From Abyssisolibacter fermentans (GTDB taxonomy: Bacteria; Bacillota; Clostridia; Tissierellales; MCWD3), in NCBI RefSeq assembly GCF_001559865.1, contig NZ_LOHE01000080.1:1-64000 (forward strand): DNA of 64,000 bases. The letters run 5' to 3'. The notes beneath the pieces are model-generated. The model saw only the letters and a program-made list of their open reading frames with translations, was not told where the DNA came from and made no database searches. Of the stretch, positions 44,709 to 54,683 are shown piece after piece. Position 1 is the first letter of the stretch. Every line of letters starts with the position of its first letter. Position numbers and translations under genes: made by a program.

Positions 44709-46820
44709 ATGGATTGGCTTAATAGAGACGTTTATTTATTTTATAAATCAGGAATATTAAGGTCTGAAATTGTCATAAATAAGAATGAATTTTTAATTAG
44801 GACATTGAATATTTTTGATAATCTTTGGTCAGATTATGTGGAGATAAAATCTAGAGATATTGCTATTAAACATTTACCTGAACGAATTTTTGATGTCTAT
44901 AATGAAGTTAAGGCTATCAATCTAAAAAATGTAGAGACGTTTAAAACAAAAAAATTTTGTCTTGAAAAATATAAAAAAATCGACGAAAACACATGGTTAT
45001 GGGTTATGCAGACACGCAACATACCAGTTGATTTAATTGTCAAAAACAATGAAATTATAGGTTATATCCTAACTATAAGAGATGAATGTAGTGTTTTAAT
45101 TAAAAAAGGTAATGAAGATTTAACACCTCTTGAACTATGGAATGATGAAAAAATTTCAAAAGATAAATATTGTATAAAACATTTAGGGACTTTTTATATC
45201 AATACTGTAGATGACGCAGATTTAGCTACAGATGTATGGATACCCAAATCAGACGATATAAACAAGAAATTCCCCGTTGTATTTAAAAGAACACCTTATG
45301 GCAGATTAGATAAGGCGGAAAGATGGTTTAAATACGTTTGTAGAGGGTACGCTTTAGTAATCCAAGACGTAAGAGGTAGAGAAGATTCTACAGGTGAATG
45401 GGTTCCGTATAAGTATGATAGACAAGATGGAGATGAAAGCTTAAATTGGATTTCTAAACAATATTGGTGTGATGGAAATATTGGCATGATCGGTTCTTCG
45501 TATTTAGGTTGTGTTCAATGGCATGCTGCTGCCAGCGGCAATAAGAATCTTAAAGCTATAGTAAGTATGGTAACTTCAGGTCCTCCATTCATTGATATTG
45601 AAAGAAAAGGTGGTATAATTCCTTCTGGTTCCTTTGCTTGGACTTTTATGATGGCAGATAAGAAAATGAATAGAAAGGCTCTAAAAAGAAATGACTGGGA
45701 TACCTTATTAAACCATAGACCAATAAAGGAAATTCCTAGGGTAGGATTAGGGAGGAGTATTCATTTTTGTGATGAACAGATGAAACATTTAAATAATGAT
45801 GAATTTTGGAAAAATACAGATTGGTCTTTATACGGTGACAAGATAGATGTACCTTCCTTAATAATTTCTGGATGGTATGATGATAATGGAATGGGTTCAA
45901 CAGTAGCATGGGAAATGAATGAAAAAAATAAAAGAAATAATCAAAAGTTGGTATTTGGACCTTGGAAACATGGGTTTAACAGTAGTAGAGAAATACATGG
46001 AGTAAAATTTGGAAACAACTCTATTAGATATGATATAGATGTATTGACATTAAAATGGTTTGATAAATTTTTAAAAGGTATTGATAACGATATTGAAAAC
46101 CAAAAATCTGTACAATACTATTTGGTAGGCGAAAATAAATGGATGGAAGATAATAAGTGGCCTCCTGAGAATGTAGAGTATACAAATATTTACTTAAATA
46201 GTGATGGTAATGCTCAAACAAGCAGTGGAAATGGTAGTTTAAGCTGGAATATTTCAAAAACTGATTTATATGATACATACGACTATGATCCACATAATCC
46301 TGTACCATTTTTAATAGATGTATCGGAAAATGAAATGAATGTACCTGCTAATTATAAGGATATAGATAAAAGATATGATGTGTTAGTATATACATCAGAG
46401 GTATTAAAAGAACCTGTTACGATTGCTGGGAATATATATGCAGTTTTATATGCAGCAAGTAGTGCAAAGGATACGGATTGGGTGGTCAGGTTAGAAGATG
46501 TTGATGAAAATGAAAATTCTATAAGATTAACAGACGGTATATTAAGAGCTAGGTATAGAAATTCATTTGAAAATCCAACGTTGTTAGAGCCAGAGAAAAT
46601 AGAAGAGTATAATATAAGAATGGCTAAAACTGCTAATGTTTTTAAAAAAGGTCATAGAATAAGAGTTACTATTACATCTAGTGCTAAAGCATTAGTATTT
46701 CCTAATCATAATACTGGAAATAATCCTTATGAAGATGTAGAGATGATAAAAGCTGTGCAAAAAATATATCATGGAAGCAGTTATCATAGCCATGTAAAAT
46801 TACCTATTATAAAACTTTAG
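44709..46820 (+). CDS. CocE/NonD (S15) family serine hydrolase
   Basis: A 703-residue alpha/beta hydrolase of the X-Pro dipeptidyl-peptidase/CocE family. The nucleophile elbow is GMIGSSYLGCVQW, the acid lies in SGWYDDNGMGS, and the His in GPWKHGFNSS; the C-terminal third is the XPP beta domain (GHRIRVTITSSAKALVFPNH). The N-terminal 150 residues are an extra region not typical of short CocE. AGGAGG precedes the ATG, 17 bp after the dipeptidase stop codon, so both probably digest peptides or amides. Confidence 0.87.
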   Translation: MDWLNRDVYLFYKSGILRSEIVINKNEFLIRTLNIFDNLWSDYVEIKSRDIAIKHLPERIFDVYNEVKAINLKNVETFKTKKFCLEKYKKIDENTWLWVMQTRNIPVDLIVKNNEIIGYILTIRDECSVLIKKGNEDLTPLELWNDEKISKDKYCIKHLGTFYINTVDDADLATDVWIPKSDDINKKFPVVFKRTPYGRLDKAERWFKYVCRGYALVIQDVRGREDSTGEWVPYKYDRQDGDESLNWISKQYWCDGNIGMIGSSYLGCVQWHAAASGNKNLKAIVSMVTSGPPFIDIERKGGIIPSGSFAWTFMMADKKMNRKALKRNDWDTLLNHRPIKEIPRVGLGRSIHFCDEQMKHLNNDEFWKNTDWSLYGDKIDVPSLIISGWYDDNGMGSTVAWEMNEKNKRNNQKLVFGPWKHGFNSSREIHGVKFGNNSIRYDIDVLTLKWFDKFLKGIDNDIENQKSVQYYLVGENKWMEDNKWPPENVEYTNIYLNSDGNAQTSSGNGSLSWNISKTDLYDTYDYDPHNPVPFLIDVSENEMNVPANYKDIDKRYDVLVYTSEVLKEPVTIAGNIYAVLYAASSAKDTDWVVRLEDVDENENSIRLTDGILRARYRNSFENPTLLEPEKIEEYNIRMAKTANVFKKGHRIRVTITSSAKALVFPNHNTGNNPYEDVEMIKAVQKIYHGSSYHSHVKLPIIKL

Positions 46821-46956
46821 CCTCTGATAATTAGTCAATTATAATACAATATAATCTTAACAATTATAAAAACACATAATTTCACATAATTCTAATATAT
46901 TTATTCTATAGTTTTTTATTATAATAATGCTGTGGTTTGTGTTAATATATAAAATA

Positions 46957-47003
46957 GGGCTGTTTCAAATGAATGAAGTTCAAAATTGAAACAACCCTTT
47001 ACT
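46957..47003 (+). terminator. Terminator, CTGTTTCAA variant
   Basis: AGGGCTGTTTCAA pairs with TTGAAACAACCCT and TT follows. It ends the dipeptidase-hydrolase transcript and resembles the other CTGTCTCAAA hairpins. Confidence 0.7.
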
Positions 47004-47066
47004 TAAATGTAAAGAAGTTTATCTATTAAGTTAATAATTTCTTATAAATAGTAGTGGGGTGTTAAA

Positions 47067-47717
47067 GTGTATAAAATTTATTTATTAGAAGATGAAAAAA
47101 ATTTAAATGATCTTTTGACTTTTCACTTAGAAAATGAAGGTTGGGAAATTAAATCTTTTCTTTATGGTTTAGAAGCCTTAAAGCATATACAGGATGATGT
47201 GGATTTATGGGTGTTGGATATTATGGTACCAGATATGGATGGTTATACACTAATTAAAAAAATAAAAGAAGTAAAAGATGTACCTGTTATATTTATATCT
47301 GCACGAGATAAAGATATAGATAGGGTTATTGGTTTAGAATATGGAAGTGATGATTATATAACTAAACCATTTTTGCCGAGAGAGCTGATTTTGAGAATAG
47401 AAAAGTTGTTATCAAGAAATACTCCTAAAGAGGTTATAACTGTCAATGAATGTTACATATTAGATAAGAAACGTAGAGAGCTGTTATATAAAAATGAAGT
47501 AGTTGTATTGACTTCGAAAGAATTTGATTTGGTAAAAGTAATGATAGATGCTCCAAGAAAGGCTTTTTCAAGAGAAGATCTCTTAAATAACGTATGGGGA
47601 GAAGATTATTTTGGAAGTGAAAGAGTTGTTGATGATTTAGTAAGGAGAATCAGAAAGAAGCTTCCAAATTTAAAGATAGAAACAGTATATGGCTATGGAT
47701 ATAGGTGGGTTGAATGA
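47067..47717 (+). CDS. OmpR/PhoB-type response regulator
   Basis: A 216-residue regulator. The receiver domain has acidic DE near residue 8, phospho-acceptor Asp51 in VLDIMVPDMDG, and Lys in TKPF; the C-terminal winged helix reads LTSKEFDLVKVMIDAPRKAF and VVDDLVRRIRKKL. The start is GTG at 47067 after GGGGTG. Its stop overlaps the kinase start codon by four bases. No target gene is evident next to it. Confidence 0.93.
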   Translation: MYKIYLLEDEKNLNDLLTFHLENEGWEIKSFLYGLEALKHIQDDVDLWVLDIMVPDMDGYTLIKKIKEVKDVPVIFISARDKDIDRVIGLEYGSDDYITKPFLPRELILRIEKLLSRNTPKEVITVNECYILDKKRRELLYKNEVVVLTSKEFDLVKVMIDAPRKAFSREDLLNNVWGEDYFGSERVVDDLVRRIRKKLPNLKIETVYGYGYRWVE

Positions 47718-49141
47718 AGAAAAAATCAATATTAAAGAAATATATAATTTGGTTTATGCTAATAACAATTTGTTTTATGTCATTAGTTGGTATTATTACT
47801 TATAAAGGTATTAAAGATTTCTTTACTGAGGAAACTTACAAAACTATAGAACATGCACAAAGTATAAAACTTCCGACTGTTATTAATAGAATTAACAGAG
47901 ATGAGGTTTATAAAGAAGAAGATATAGCAATAGATCAAAATTCTAGAGCAGTAGGTCATATGTATGCAACCTATAATAAAGAAACAGAGAAAATTAGCAG
48001 TTTAAAAAATTTGCAAAATATTCCTTTCGACTTTGAAGATATAAAAAAAAATATATCAAAACAAATAAAAAATGGATATGAAGAAAAAAGGTATGTTCAA
48101 AATATTGAAGGTAAAAAACTTTACTATGTAATAAAAAAAATAGACAACAGAAATATTAATAGAAAGATTCTTTCTTATAAACAGGATAATAAAAATATAA
48201 ATAGACTAGTAAAACAAGTAGCAAATAATAGCTTTATTATATCATATATGTGGGAAACTTACTCGAATGAGCTGACTAAAAATATATTTGGTAAATTTAT
48301 AATTGTCATATTTTCTTTTATGATTATAATATTTATTCTTTCATATGCAATGATAAAAAAAATATCTATTAGGTTTAATAAGCTTCAAACAGATGTAGCA
48401 AATATAGCATCAATGCAGTGGGATAAGCCGATTTATGCACAGGATGATGATGAAATAGGTAGGTTGAGTCAAAGTATTGATAAGATGAGACTACAGCTAA
48501 AAAAATATGATGAAGATTTGCGAAATTATTTTCATTCAATATCACATGAATTAAAAACACCTATTATGATTATAAAAGGATATACGGATTCTATATTATC
48601 TAAAAAATATCCAAAAGGAGATTTAGATAGTTCTTTAATGGTTATTGATGAAGAAATAGATAGACTTGAAGATATGGTTAGAAATATTTTATATCTAAAT
48701 AAAATAGATTTTATTTCAAAGAATTATTCTGTTAATAGTACATTAAATATTGTAAGTTTGATAGAAAATGCTTCAAAAAGATTTAAGCGACTAGATGAAA
48801 CTATTAATTGGGACTTAAATATTACTTATGATTATGAAGTTAGAGGTTTAGAAGAACAATGGGAGTCAGTTCTTAATAATATTTTGGATAATCAAGTTAG
48901 ATATGCAAAAAACAATATTAGTATTTATGTGAAAAATAATATTATTACAATAAGTAATGATGGACCTTCTTTAGATGATAAAACTATTGAAAAGCTATTT
49001 ACTCCTTTTTTTAAGGGAAAAAGAGGAAGTACAGGATTAGGACTTTTTATAGTTAAAAAACTTTTAAATCTTAATAAATATGATATTATAGCAAATAATA
49101 CTTCTGATGGAGTTAGCTTTAGTATAATTGATATATCTTAA
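47714..49141 (+). CDS. Sensor histidine kinase
   Basis: A 475-residue membrane kinase. It has two membrane helices (about 8-30 and 195-215) around a 160-residue extracellular sensor, a HAMP linker, a HisKA domain with His278 in YFHSISHELKTP, and an HATPase domain with NNILDNQVRYA, ISNDGPSLDD and GSTGLGLFIVKKLL. It begins inside the response regulator stop codon. The stimulus is unknown; the extracellular domain is Lys/Asn-rich with no recognisable fold. Confidence 0.92.
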   Translation: MKKKSILKKYIIWFMLITICFMSLVGIITYKGIKDFFTEETYKTIEHAQSIKLPTVINRINRDEVYKEEDIAIDQNSRAVGHMYATYNKETEKISSLKNLQNIPFDFEDIKKNISKQIKNGYEEKRYVQNIEGKKLYYVIKKIDNRNINRKILSYKQDNKNINRLVKQVANNSFIISYMWETYSNELTKNIFGKFIIVIFSFMIIIFILSYAMIKKISIRFNKLQTDVANIASMQWDKPIYAQDDDEIGRLSQSIDKMRLQLKKYDEDLRNYFHSISHELKTPIMIIKGYTDSILSKKYPKGDLDSSLMVIDEEIDRLEDMVRNILYLNKIDFISKNYSVNSTLNIVSLIENASKRFKRLDETINWDLNITYDYEVRGLEEQWESVLNNILDNQVRYAKNNISIYVKNNIITISNDGPSLDDKTIEKLFTPFFKGKRGSTGLGLFIVKKLLNLNKYDIIANNTSDGVSFSIIDIS

Positions 49142-49320
49142 AATAATATTGCACATTTAAGAGCAAATTTTCGTGTGATTGATTTAATGACTAATTTTGT
49201 ACTTTATATGCTATATCAGTTATTTGACATGTATTATAGGTAACTATGAAGATCTCCTATTGTTTTCAAATTCACTTGTGTAATCATATTTCTTAATACT
49301 TCTTTTGGCACTGTGCTCAT

Positions 49321-49377
49321 AAAAAAACGCTCTCTTCTGGTTATATTTGAATTGTTGTCAGAATAGAACGTTTTTTT
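49321..49377. terminator. Bidirectional terminator
   Basis: AAAAAAACGCTCT and AGAACGTTTTTTT pair with one mismatch, with a secondary CTG/CAG pair inside. It lies between convergent genes. Confidence 0.7.
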
Positions 49378-49439
49378 CACAAAAGCACAGATTAAATTAT
49401 ATTACCTTAAATTTCATCCATTTTCATAAACTAAATATA

Positions 49440-49955
49440 TCACCAATTTTCTTCTTGAATATTTTCATCCGTAATAAAGTTATTATGCAATTCTTTATAT
49501 TTTTCATAGTTCATACCGCCTGTTATTATATAATATCTGCTGTTTATGTTAGCAACACCTTCGTTAACAAAATAAACATAAAAAATAATATTGTCATCTT
49601 TATCTTTAAACCTTTTAGGACTATTACCAGTAAGATCAAAACCCTCGAATTCAGTTAATTCTAGATATTCTTTATTTTTAAATAGTCCTATGAATTCATT
49701 AATTAATTTTTTATCATATGATACATATAATACACCAGTACCAGAGCATCTTTCTTCTAATTTATAAGGCTGATTACCATCAATTTTTACAATAGAATCA
49801 AAAGACTGAAATTTAGCTTCTAAAGGATCCTTATCATTATTTACTGTATTATTGTTTATTTCAGAATGAAAAAATCGAATACTTAATAAAACACCAGTTA
49901 AAATGATTATTGAAAATATTATAATGAACTTAATATACGGTTTCAGAAGAATCAC
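49440..49955 (-). CDS. Hypothetical membrane-anchored protein
   Basis: A protein of about 171 residues with one N-terminal membrane helix (FIIIFSIIILTGVLLSI, about residues 10-26) and an extracellular charged domain ending in NFITDENIQEENW. I do not recognise a family. The start is uncertain: the GTG at 49955 lies inside GAGGTG, while the ribosome site would better serve a CTG about 10 bp later. A short relic frame lies just upstream and may once have been a partner gene. Confidence 0.6.
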   Translation of the reverse strand: MILLKPYIKFIIIFSIIILTGVLLSIRFFHSEINNNTVNNDKDPLEAKFQSFDSIVKIDGNQPYKLEERCSGTGVLYVSYDKKLINEFIGLFKNKEYLELTEFEGFDLTGNSPKRFKDKDDNIIFYVYFVNEGVANINSRYYIITGGMNYEKYKELHNNFITDENIQEENW

Positions 49956-50763
49956 CTCAATATTATTCTATTTTGGTTTAAATGTTGACATAGTAACAGA
50001 TTTGTAGTTTCTTCCATAAGCGACATAAATTTTTCTTGGTGTAGAACCCCAATTGTCGTGAACCATCATATTACTGATTGGGAAAGTGGATATGATACTG
50101 TTGATTGCAAATACATATATACACCTGATATATTTTTAAAATAAATAAAAAATTATGTAAAAAAGTAAGTCAATAATAATAGTATAGCATAAATAAATTC
50201 AAAAATAAAGAATAAATAAAATATAATAACAATAAAACAATATGTTACCAATTAATTCGTTGTATTTAAACTTATGTTTATAATATTTTTGTTAAAGAAT
50301 TTGTTTATCTTTTTGACTTGAGATAATTTAGAAAGCGTGTACATTGGATCAATGAAATGTAATCAAGTTAAGAAATATACAAATCAAAAAACTTTTTGAT
50401 TATACCAAATTTATAATGATTATTTTTTACTTTAAGAATGATGTATAAGTGTCGTAATTCTTGAAAATGAGCCGTTAGAAGAAACTAAGTATTAAACAAA
50501 TTAAAAAAATATGAAGTAGATTTAAAAGCTCAAGGAGTCAATGATATTTAAAATTGACTATTGTAGTAAAAGGGGAAAAGATTAAGATGAAGGTGTTATA
50601 AATCTAATTATTAAAGCTTATGTATCTGTTACATTGAAATGGAGGCATAGCTTTTTCTTTAGATTATAAGATTTTTTAGGTATAGGTTTGATAATATTAC
50701 TCACAACAAAAAACTAGACCTTGGTTATGGTCTAGTCAAACATTTTGAGACAGCCCCTTTAGA
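49956..50763. other. Gene-poor stretch with gene debris
   Basis: About 800 bp of AT-rich sequence hold no intact gene. On the minus strand 49971-50110 reads as an open frame with MMVHDNWGSTPRKIYVAYGR inside, ending TAG at 49971, and looks like the 3' end of a lost gene. On the plus strand, 50490-50640 gives scattered in-frame words broken by stops. A terminator for the next gene is at 50706-50736. Confidence 0.5.
50706..50736 (-). terminator. Terminator of the 68-aa gene
   Basis: On the minus strand ACTAGACC pairs with GGTCTAGT and is followed by T6. The adjacent GGGGCTGTCTCAAAATG is one arm of the CTGTCTCAAA group. Confidence 0.7.
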
Positions 50764-50970
50764 TTATTCTTCAATTTTATAAGTAAATGGATAAACTTGC
50801 TCTGGATTTTTATTTAACTTACTTGCAAATGCTTGAGCATCTATTTCTTCGACTGTATTACCATCTTTATAAACCTTCATGTTCCAAACTTCTCCATCAT
50901 CTTTTACAAGTAAATCTGCTGGATAAGTTGTACCATCATCAAAAGTAACGCTTCCTTTTTTCCAAGGCAT
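50764..50970 (-). CDS. Small hypothetical protein, 68 aa
   Basis: A compact, soluble protein with a regular beta-rich pattern: WKKGSVTFDDGTTYPADLLV, then VWNMKVYKDGNTVEEIDAQA. It has no cysteines and no signal peptide. AAAGGAGA precedes the ATG at a normal distance, and a terminator follows, so it is a real monocistronic gene. I do not recognise the family. Confidence 0.7.
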   Translation of the reverse strand: MPWKKGSVTFDDGTTYPADLLVKDDGEVWNMKVYKDGNTVEEIDAQAFASKLNKNPEQVYPFTYKIEE

Positions 50971-51076
50971 ATTTTTATCTCCTTTCTTATGGTGTTAATA
51001 GTATTTTGTCAATATAACTGATAAAAATACATTAAATATATTCTTTAAATGTAATAAATAGTTCTTGCTTTTGTAT

Positions 51077-51097
51077 AATAATATTTGGTATATTATT
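51077..51097. promoter_or_regulatory. Inverted repeat in the promoter region of the second MATE gene
   Basis: AATAATAT-TTGGT-ATATTATT lies 30-50 bp upstream of the MATE start codon and overlaps a possible TATATT -10 element. A repressor site is plausible. Confidence 0.35.
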
Positions 51098-51126
51098 TCT
51101 ATGTCAGATTGTATAGGTGAGAGAAT

Positions 51127-52494
51127 ATGTTTAACAAGAAAACTATAAAAGATGTACTAAGATTATCACTGCCTGCTGTTGGCGAAATGATTCTTTATAT
51201 GTTAATATGGGTTTTAGATACCATGATGGTAGGAAAGCATGGTGGACAAATAAGTGTAACAGCAGTTGGATTGAGTTCAGAAATTATATATACTTTTATA
51301 AATATAGTAGTAGCAATGGGATTAAGTGTAGGGATTACATCATTAGTAGCTAGAAAAATTGGCGCTAATGAAAAACACAAAGCTGAAGAATATGCAAGTT
51401 TAGGTATTGCATGTACTATAGTTATAGCGTTTTTAATATCTTTAACATTCTTTGTTTTTTCAGAAAGTATATTAAAGCTAGCTAAAGCAGATTCACAAGT
51501 AGCTTATATAGGTGCTAAATACATGAGGATATGTTCTATTGGTGCTTTTTTTAACATGGTACAATCTTCGTTTAATGCGGTGTTAAGAGGCTTTGGAAAT
51601 ACTAAAACACCACTTAAAATATCTTTTGTGGTAAATATAGTTAACATAAGCTTAGACTATATGCTTATTTTTGGTAGATTTGGATTTCCTGAGTTAGGTG
51701 TTAGAGGTGCTGCTATTGCAACGACTACAGCTAATGTATGCGGATTATTATTAGTTGTAAAATACGTTTTTACTAATGATGAAATAAAACCGAGAATTAA
51801 GTATATAAAAAATTATAGTATAAAAAGGTTTAGAGAGCTTATCAATTTATCAATACCATCGTCTTTACAGGAAGGTGCTTTTAGTATAAGCAGATTAATA
51901 AATGTATTTATGATAATGCTGCTAGGAAATGCAGCTTTTTCAGCTAATCAAATAACAACTACAATAGAATCACTTTCATATATGCCAGGGTGGGGCTTTG
52001 CCGTTGCGGCTACAACATTAGTAGGACAAAAAATAGGTGCGAAGGATTATAAGAAAGCCAAAGAATATATGAATATTTGTTTATTTTTTGGTACAGCTAT
52101 AATGGCATTAATAGCAATAATGTTTTTTGTTTTTCCGAAAGAACTTATTACATTATTTATAAAAGAAAATGAGAAACAAGTTATATTATTAGGAGCTTCT
52201 TGTTTGGCAGTAGCTGCACTTGAACAGATACCTATAGCTATTTCTATGATTATAGGAGGCGGTTTAAAAGGTAGTGGTGATACTAAAAGTCCATTTATAG
52301 TTTCTGTAATTTCAAACTGGCTTTTTAGATTGCCATTAATGTATTATTTTATTTATTTGAATAGAAAACCCGTAGTATATGTATGGAGAATAACAGCAAT
52401 ACAATGGCTTATAGATGCTGCTTTGTTGTTAGTGGTTTATAAAAGACGAATTAAAGAGTGGAATCAAGAAGGCATGAATATTACAAAAAAGTAA
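51127..52494 (+). CDS. MATE family efflux transporter
   Basis: A 455-residue 12-helix MATE protein with the TM1 segment LPAVGEMILYMLIWVLDTMM and the symmetrical LSIPSSLQEGAFSISRL in the second half. It belongs to the same family as the exporter at 287 but is not a close copy. AGGTGAG precedes the ATG. It exports cationic compounds with sodium or proton; the substrate is unknown. Confidence 0.9.
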   Translation: MFNKKTIKDVLRLSLPAVGEMILYMLIWVLDTMMVGKHGGQISVTAVGLSSEIIYTFINIVVAMGLSVGITSLVARKIGANEKHKAEEYASLGIACTIVIAFLISLTFFVFSESILKLAKADSQVAYIGAKYMRICSIGAFFNMVQSSFNAVLRGFGNTKTPLKISFVVNIVNISLDYMLIFGRFGFPELGVRGAAIATTTANVCGLLLVVKYVFTNDEIKPRIKYIKNYSIKRFRELINLSIPSSLQEGAFSISRLINVFMIMLLGNAAFSANQITTTIESLSYMPGWGFAVAATTLVGQKIGAKDYKKAKEYMNICLFFGTAIMALIAIMFFVFPKELITLFIKENEKQVILLGASCLAVAALEQIPIAISMIIGGGLKGSGDTKSPFIVSVISNWLFRLPLMYYFIYLNRKPVVYVWRITAIQWLIDAALLLVVYKRRIKEWNQEGMNITKK

Positions 52495-52688
52495 TTACTA
52501 AAAATTTTTAAAAAAGGATTCTATGTATTACCTAATATGATAGTATTATAGAAGCTATAAAAAGAAAATTCCTTGTATTGCTACTATCAGGCAATTTATT
52601 AAATTAAACTAATAACAACTGAAAGGAAACCATAAGATGCAGTGTCTTGGTTATGATAAAAAACGATGTAGAAATCAGGTGAAGATTA

Positions 52689-54683
52689 TTGTCTAAAAAA
52701 ATTTTATTTGTAGTAATTGTAATATTAGTTTTTCTTGCTTTTAATGCATACGAAATATATGACAACATAACTTTAGAACAGTATAAACACACTGTTATAA
52801 AAGTAGCTGGAGATGAAAAATTTCCTCCTTATGAATATGTTGATAATGAAAAAACTTATACTGGTTTTAATGTAGATATAATGAATGCTATTGCCTCTAG
52901 AATGGAAGTACATATTAAGTTTTATCCCATGTCATGGGATGATGCATGCAAAAAGTTAGAAAATGGAGAGATAGATGTCATTCAAGGGATGAAATATACT
53001 AAAGAAAGAGACAAATATTATGATTTTTCAAAAGAGTATCTGGAAAATTCACAGTCGATTTTTGTACGAGCTGATAATAAGGATATAGCTGATTTTGAAG
53101 ATTTAAACAGCAAAACTGTTGTTATACAGCAGGAAGATATTGTAGAAAACAATCTTAAAGAATTAAACAATGTTAATATTATTTATACAAAGAATCAAGA
53201 AGACGCATTACATGAACTACTTAGTGGACAAGTAGATGCTTATATAGGCAATACTTTGACAGGTGTTTACTTGATTAATAAAATGGAAGCTGAAGATAAA
53301 ATAAAATTAGTTGGAGAGACTCTTAATTCAACCAAATATTGTATGGCTGTGAAAAACGGAGATAAAGAAATATTAAACATAATTAATAAGGGACTAAGAA
53401 ATATAGAAAAAAATGGGACTTACGATAGGATATACAGAAAATGGTTTGGAAGAACTGTTGATCATACAAGACAGTATGTTTATAAAATATTGCTTTTTTT
53501 AAGTATATTAATAATTATATTTATTATTATCGTGTTTATGTTCTATAGATGGAATGCTACATTAAAAAAAGAGGTTTCAAGACAAACGAGTAAACTTAAT
53601 TCAGCTAATGAAATACTTGTTAAAAAGAATATGCAGATTAAATATGAAAGGGATTTTAGAGAATGGATACTTAATTCTATATTTAGTGGAGTTGTTACAA
53701 TTAATCAAGAAGGTACAATAACATTCTCAAATAAACTAGCTGATAATATATTAAATACTAAGCAGAGTATGGAAGGTAAAAGGTATAGTGATACAGTTAT
53801 TAGCAAAATATATTTTTCTGATAAACTAGTGCAACACAAAGGCGAGAAAGAAGTCTTAATAAATGGTAATAAAATATATTTAAGTTATAAAATTAGTACA
53901 CTAAATAGTATTAATGGAGAAAATAAAGATACTATAATTATTTTTAGAGATGTAACTGAAGAAAAATTACTTCAGGATAATATAATGAGAAAAGATAAGC
54001 TTCAGTCATTGGGAAACCTTATTGCAGGTATCGCACATGAGATAAGAAATCCATTAACTTCTATAAAAACATATACAGAATTGATACCTAAAAAATTTGA
54101 TAATCCAAAATTTAGAGAGATGATATCAAAAGATATTCCAATAGAAATAGATAGGTTAAATGATCTTATAACAAATTTACTTGAGTATTCAAAGCCCAGA
54201 AGACCATTTAAAGAATTTGTCAAATTAAATGATAGTGTTGATAGTGTTATGTTATTTTTAAAAGATAAAATAAATAAGGAAAACATAATTTTTGAAAATA
54301 ATATTAGCGAAGATATATATATATACGTTGATAAAAACCAGTTTAGACAAGTATTTATTAATTTAATGCTAAATTCTATTGAAAGCTTAGATAAAGAAGG
54401 TAAGAAAATAATTATTTCTGCTAAAAAGCTAGATAAGATTATATCATTATCTATACAAGACAATGGCTGTGGAATAGATGAAGATAGTTTAAACAAAATC
54501 TTCAATCCTTTTTATACTACCAAAGCTAATGGGACAGGTCTTGGGCTTTTTATAGTTTACCAGTTGCTTTTAGAAAATGATGTACAAATTAAATTTGAAA
54601 CTGTATTAGGGAAAGGTACAAAAGTTATTATGGATTTTAAAAAATTGGAGATTGATAATCATGGAAAAATTATTAATAGTTGA
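52689..54683 (+). CDS. Sensor kinase with extracellular amino-acid-binding domain
   Basis: A 664-residue kinase. After an N-terminal membrane helix (4-20), residues about 37-262 form an SBP_bac_3 domain (GDEKFPPYEYVDNEKTYTGF), then a second membrane helix (about 263-288), a coiled-coil and PAS-like region (ILNSIFSGVVTINQEG), a HisKA domain with His450 in GIAHEIRNPLTS, and an HATPase (NGTGLGLFIVYQLL). The start is a TTG at 52689 after AGGTG. It overlaps the regulator gene, with which it forms an NtrB/NtrC-like pair that likely senses glutamate or a relative. Confidence 0.9.
   Translation: MSKKILFVVIVILVFLAFNAYEIYDNITLEQYKHTVIKVAGDEKFPPYEYVDNEKTYTGFNVDIMNAIASRMEVHIKFYPMSWDDACKKLENGEIDVIQGMKYTKERDKYYDFSKEYLENSQSIFVRADNKDIADFEDLNSKTVVIQQEDIVENNLKELNNVNIIYTKNQEDALHELLSGQVDAYIGNTLTGVYLINKMEAEDKIKLVGETLNSTKYCMAVKNGDKEILNIINKGLRNIEKNGTYDRIYRKWFGRTVDHTRQYVYKILLFLSILIIIFIIIVFMFYRWNATLKKEVSRQTSKLNSANEILVKKNMQIKYERDFREWILNSIFSGVVTINQEGTITFSNKLADNILNTKQSMEGKRYSDTVISKIYFSDKLVQHKGEKEVLINGNKIYLSYKISTLNSINGENKDTIIIFRDVTEEKLLQDNIMRKDKLQSLGNLIAGIAHEIRNPLTSIKTYTELIPKKFDNPKFREMISKDIPIEIDRLNDLITNLLEYSKPRRPFKEFVKLNDSVDSVMLFLKDKINKENIIFENNISEDIYIYVDKNQFRQVFINLMLNSIESLDKEGKKIIISAKKLDKIISLSIQDNGCGIDEDSLNKIFNPFYTTKANGTGLGLFIVYQLLLENDVQIKFETVLGKGTKVIMDFKKLEIDNHGKIINS

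Noticed and set aside
49347-49658. A 103-codon plus-strand open frame
   Set aside because: It begins in a terminator hairpin and runs antisense to the 49440-49955 gene without a ribosome site.
50164-50520. Possible replication origin because of AT-rich sequence
   Set aside because: No DnaA-box cluster or iterons were seen; it is simply AT-rich.
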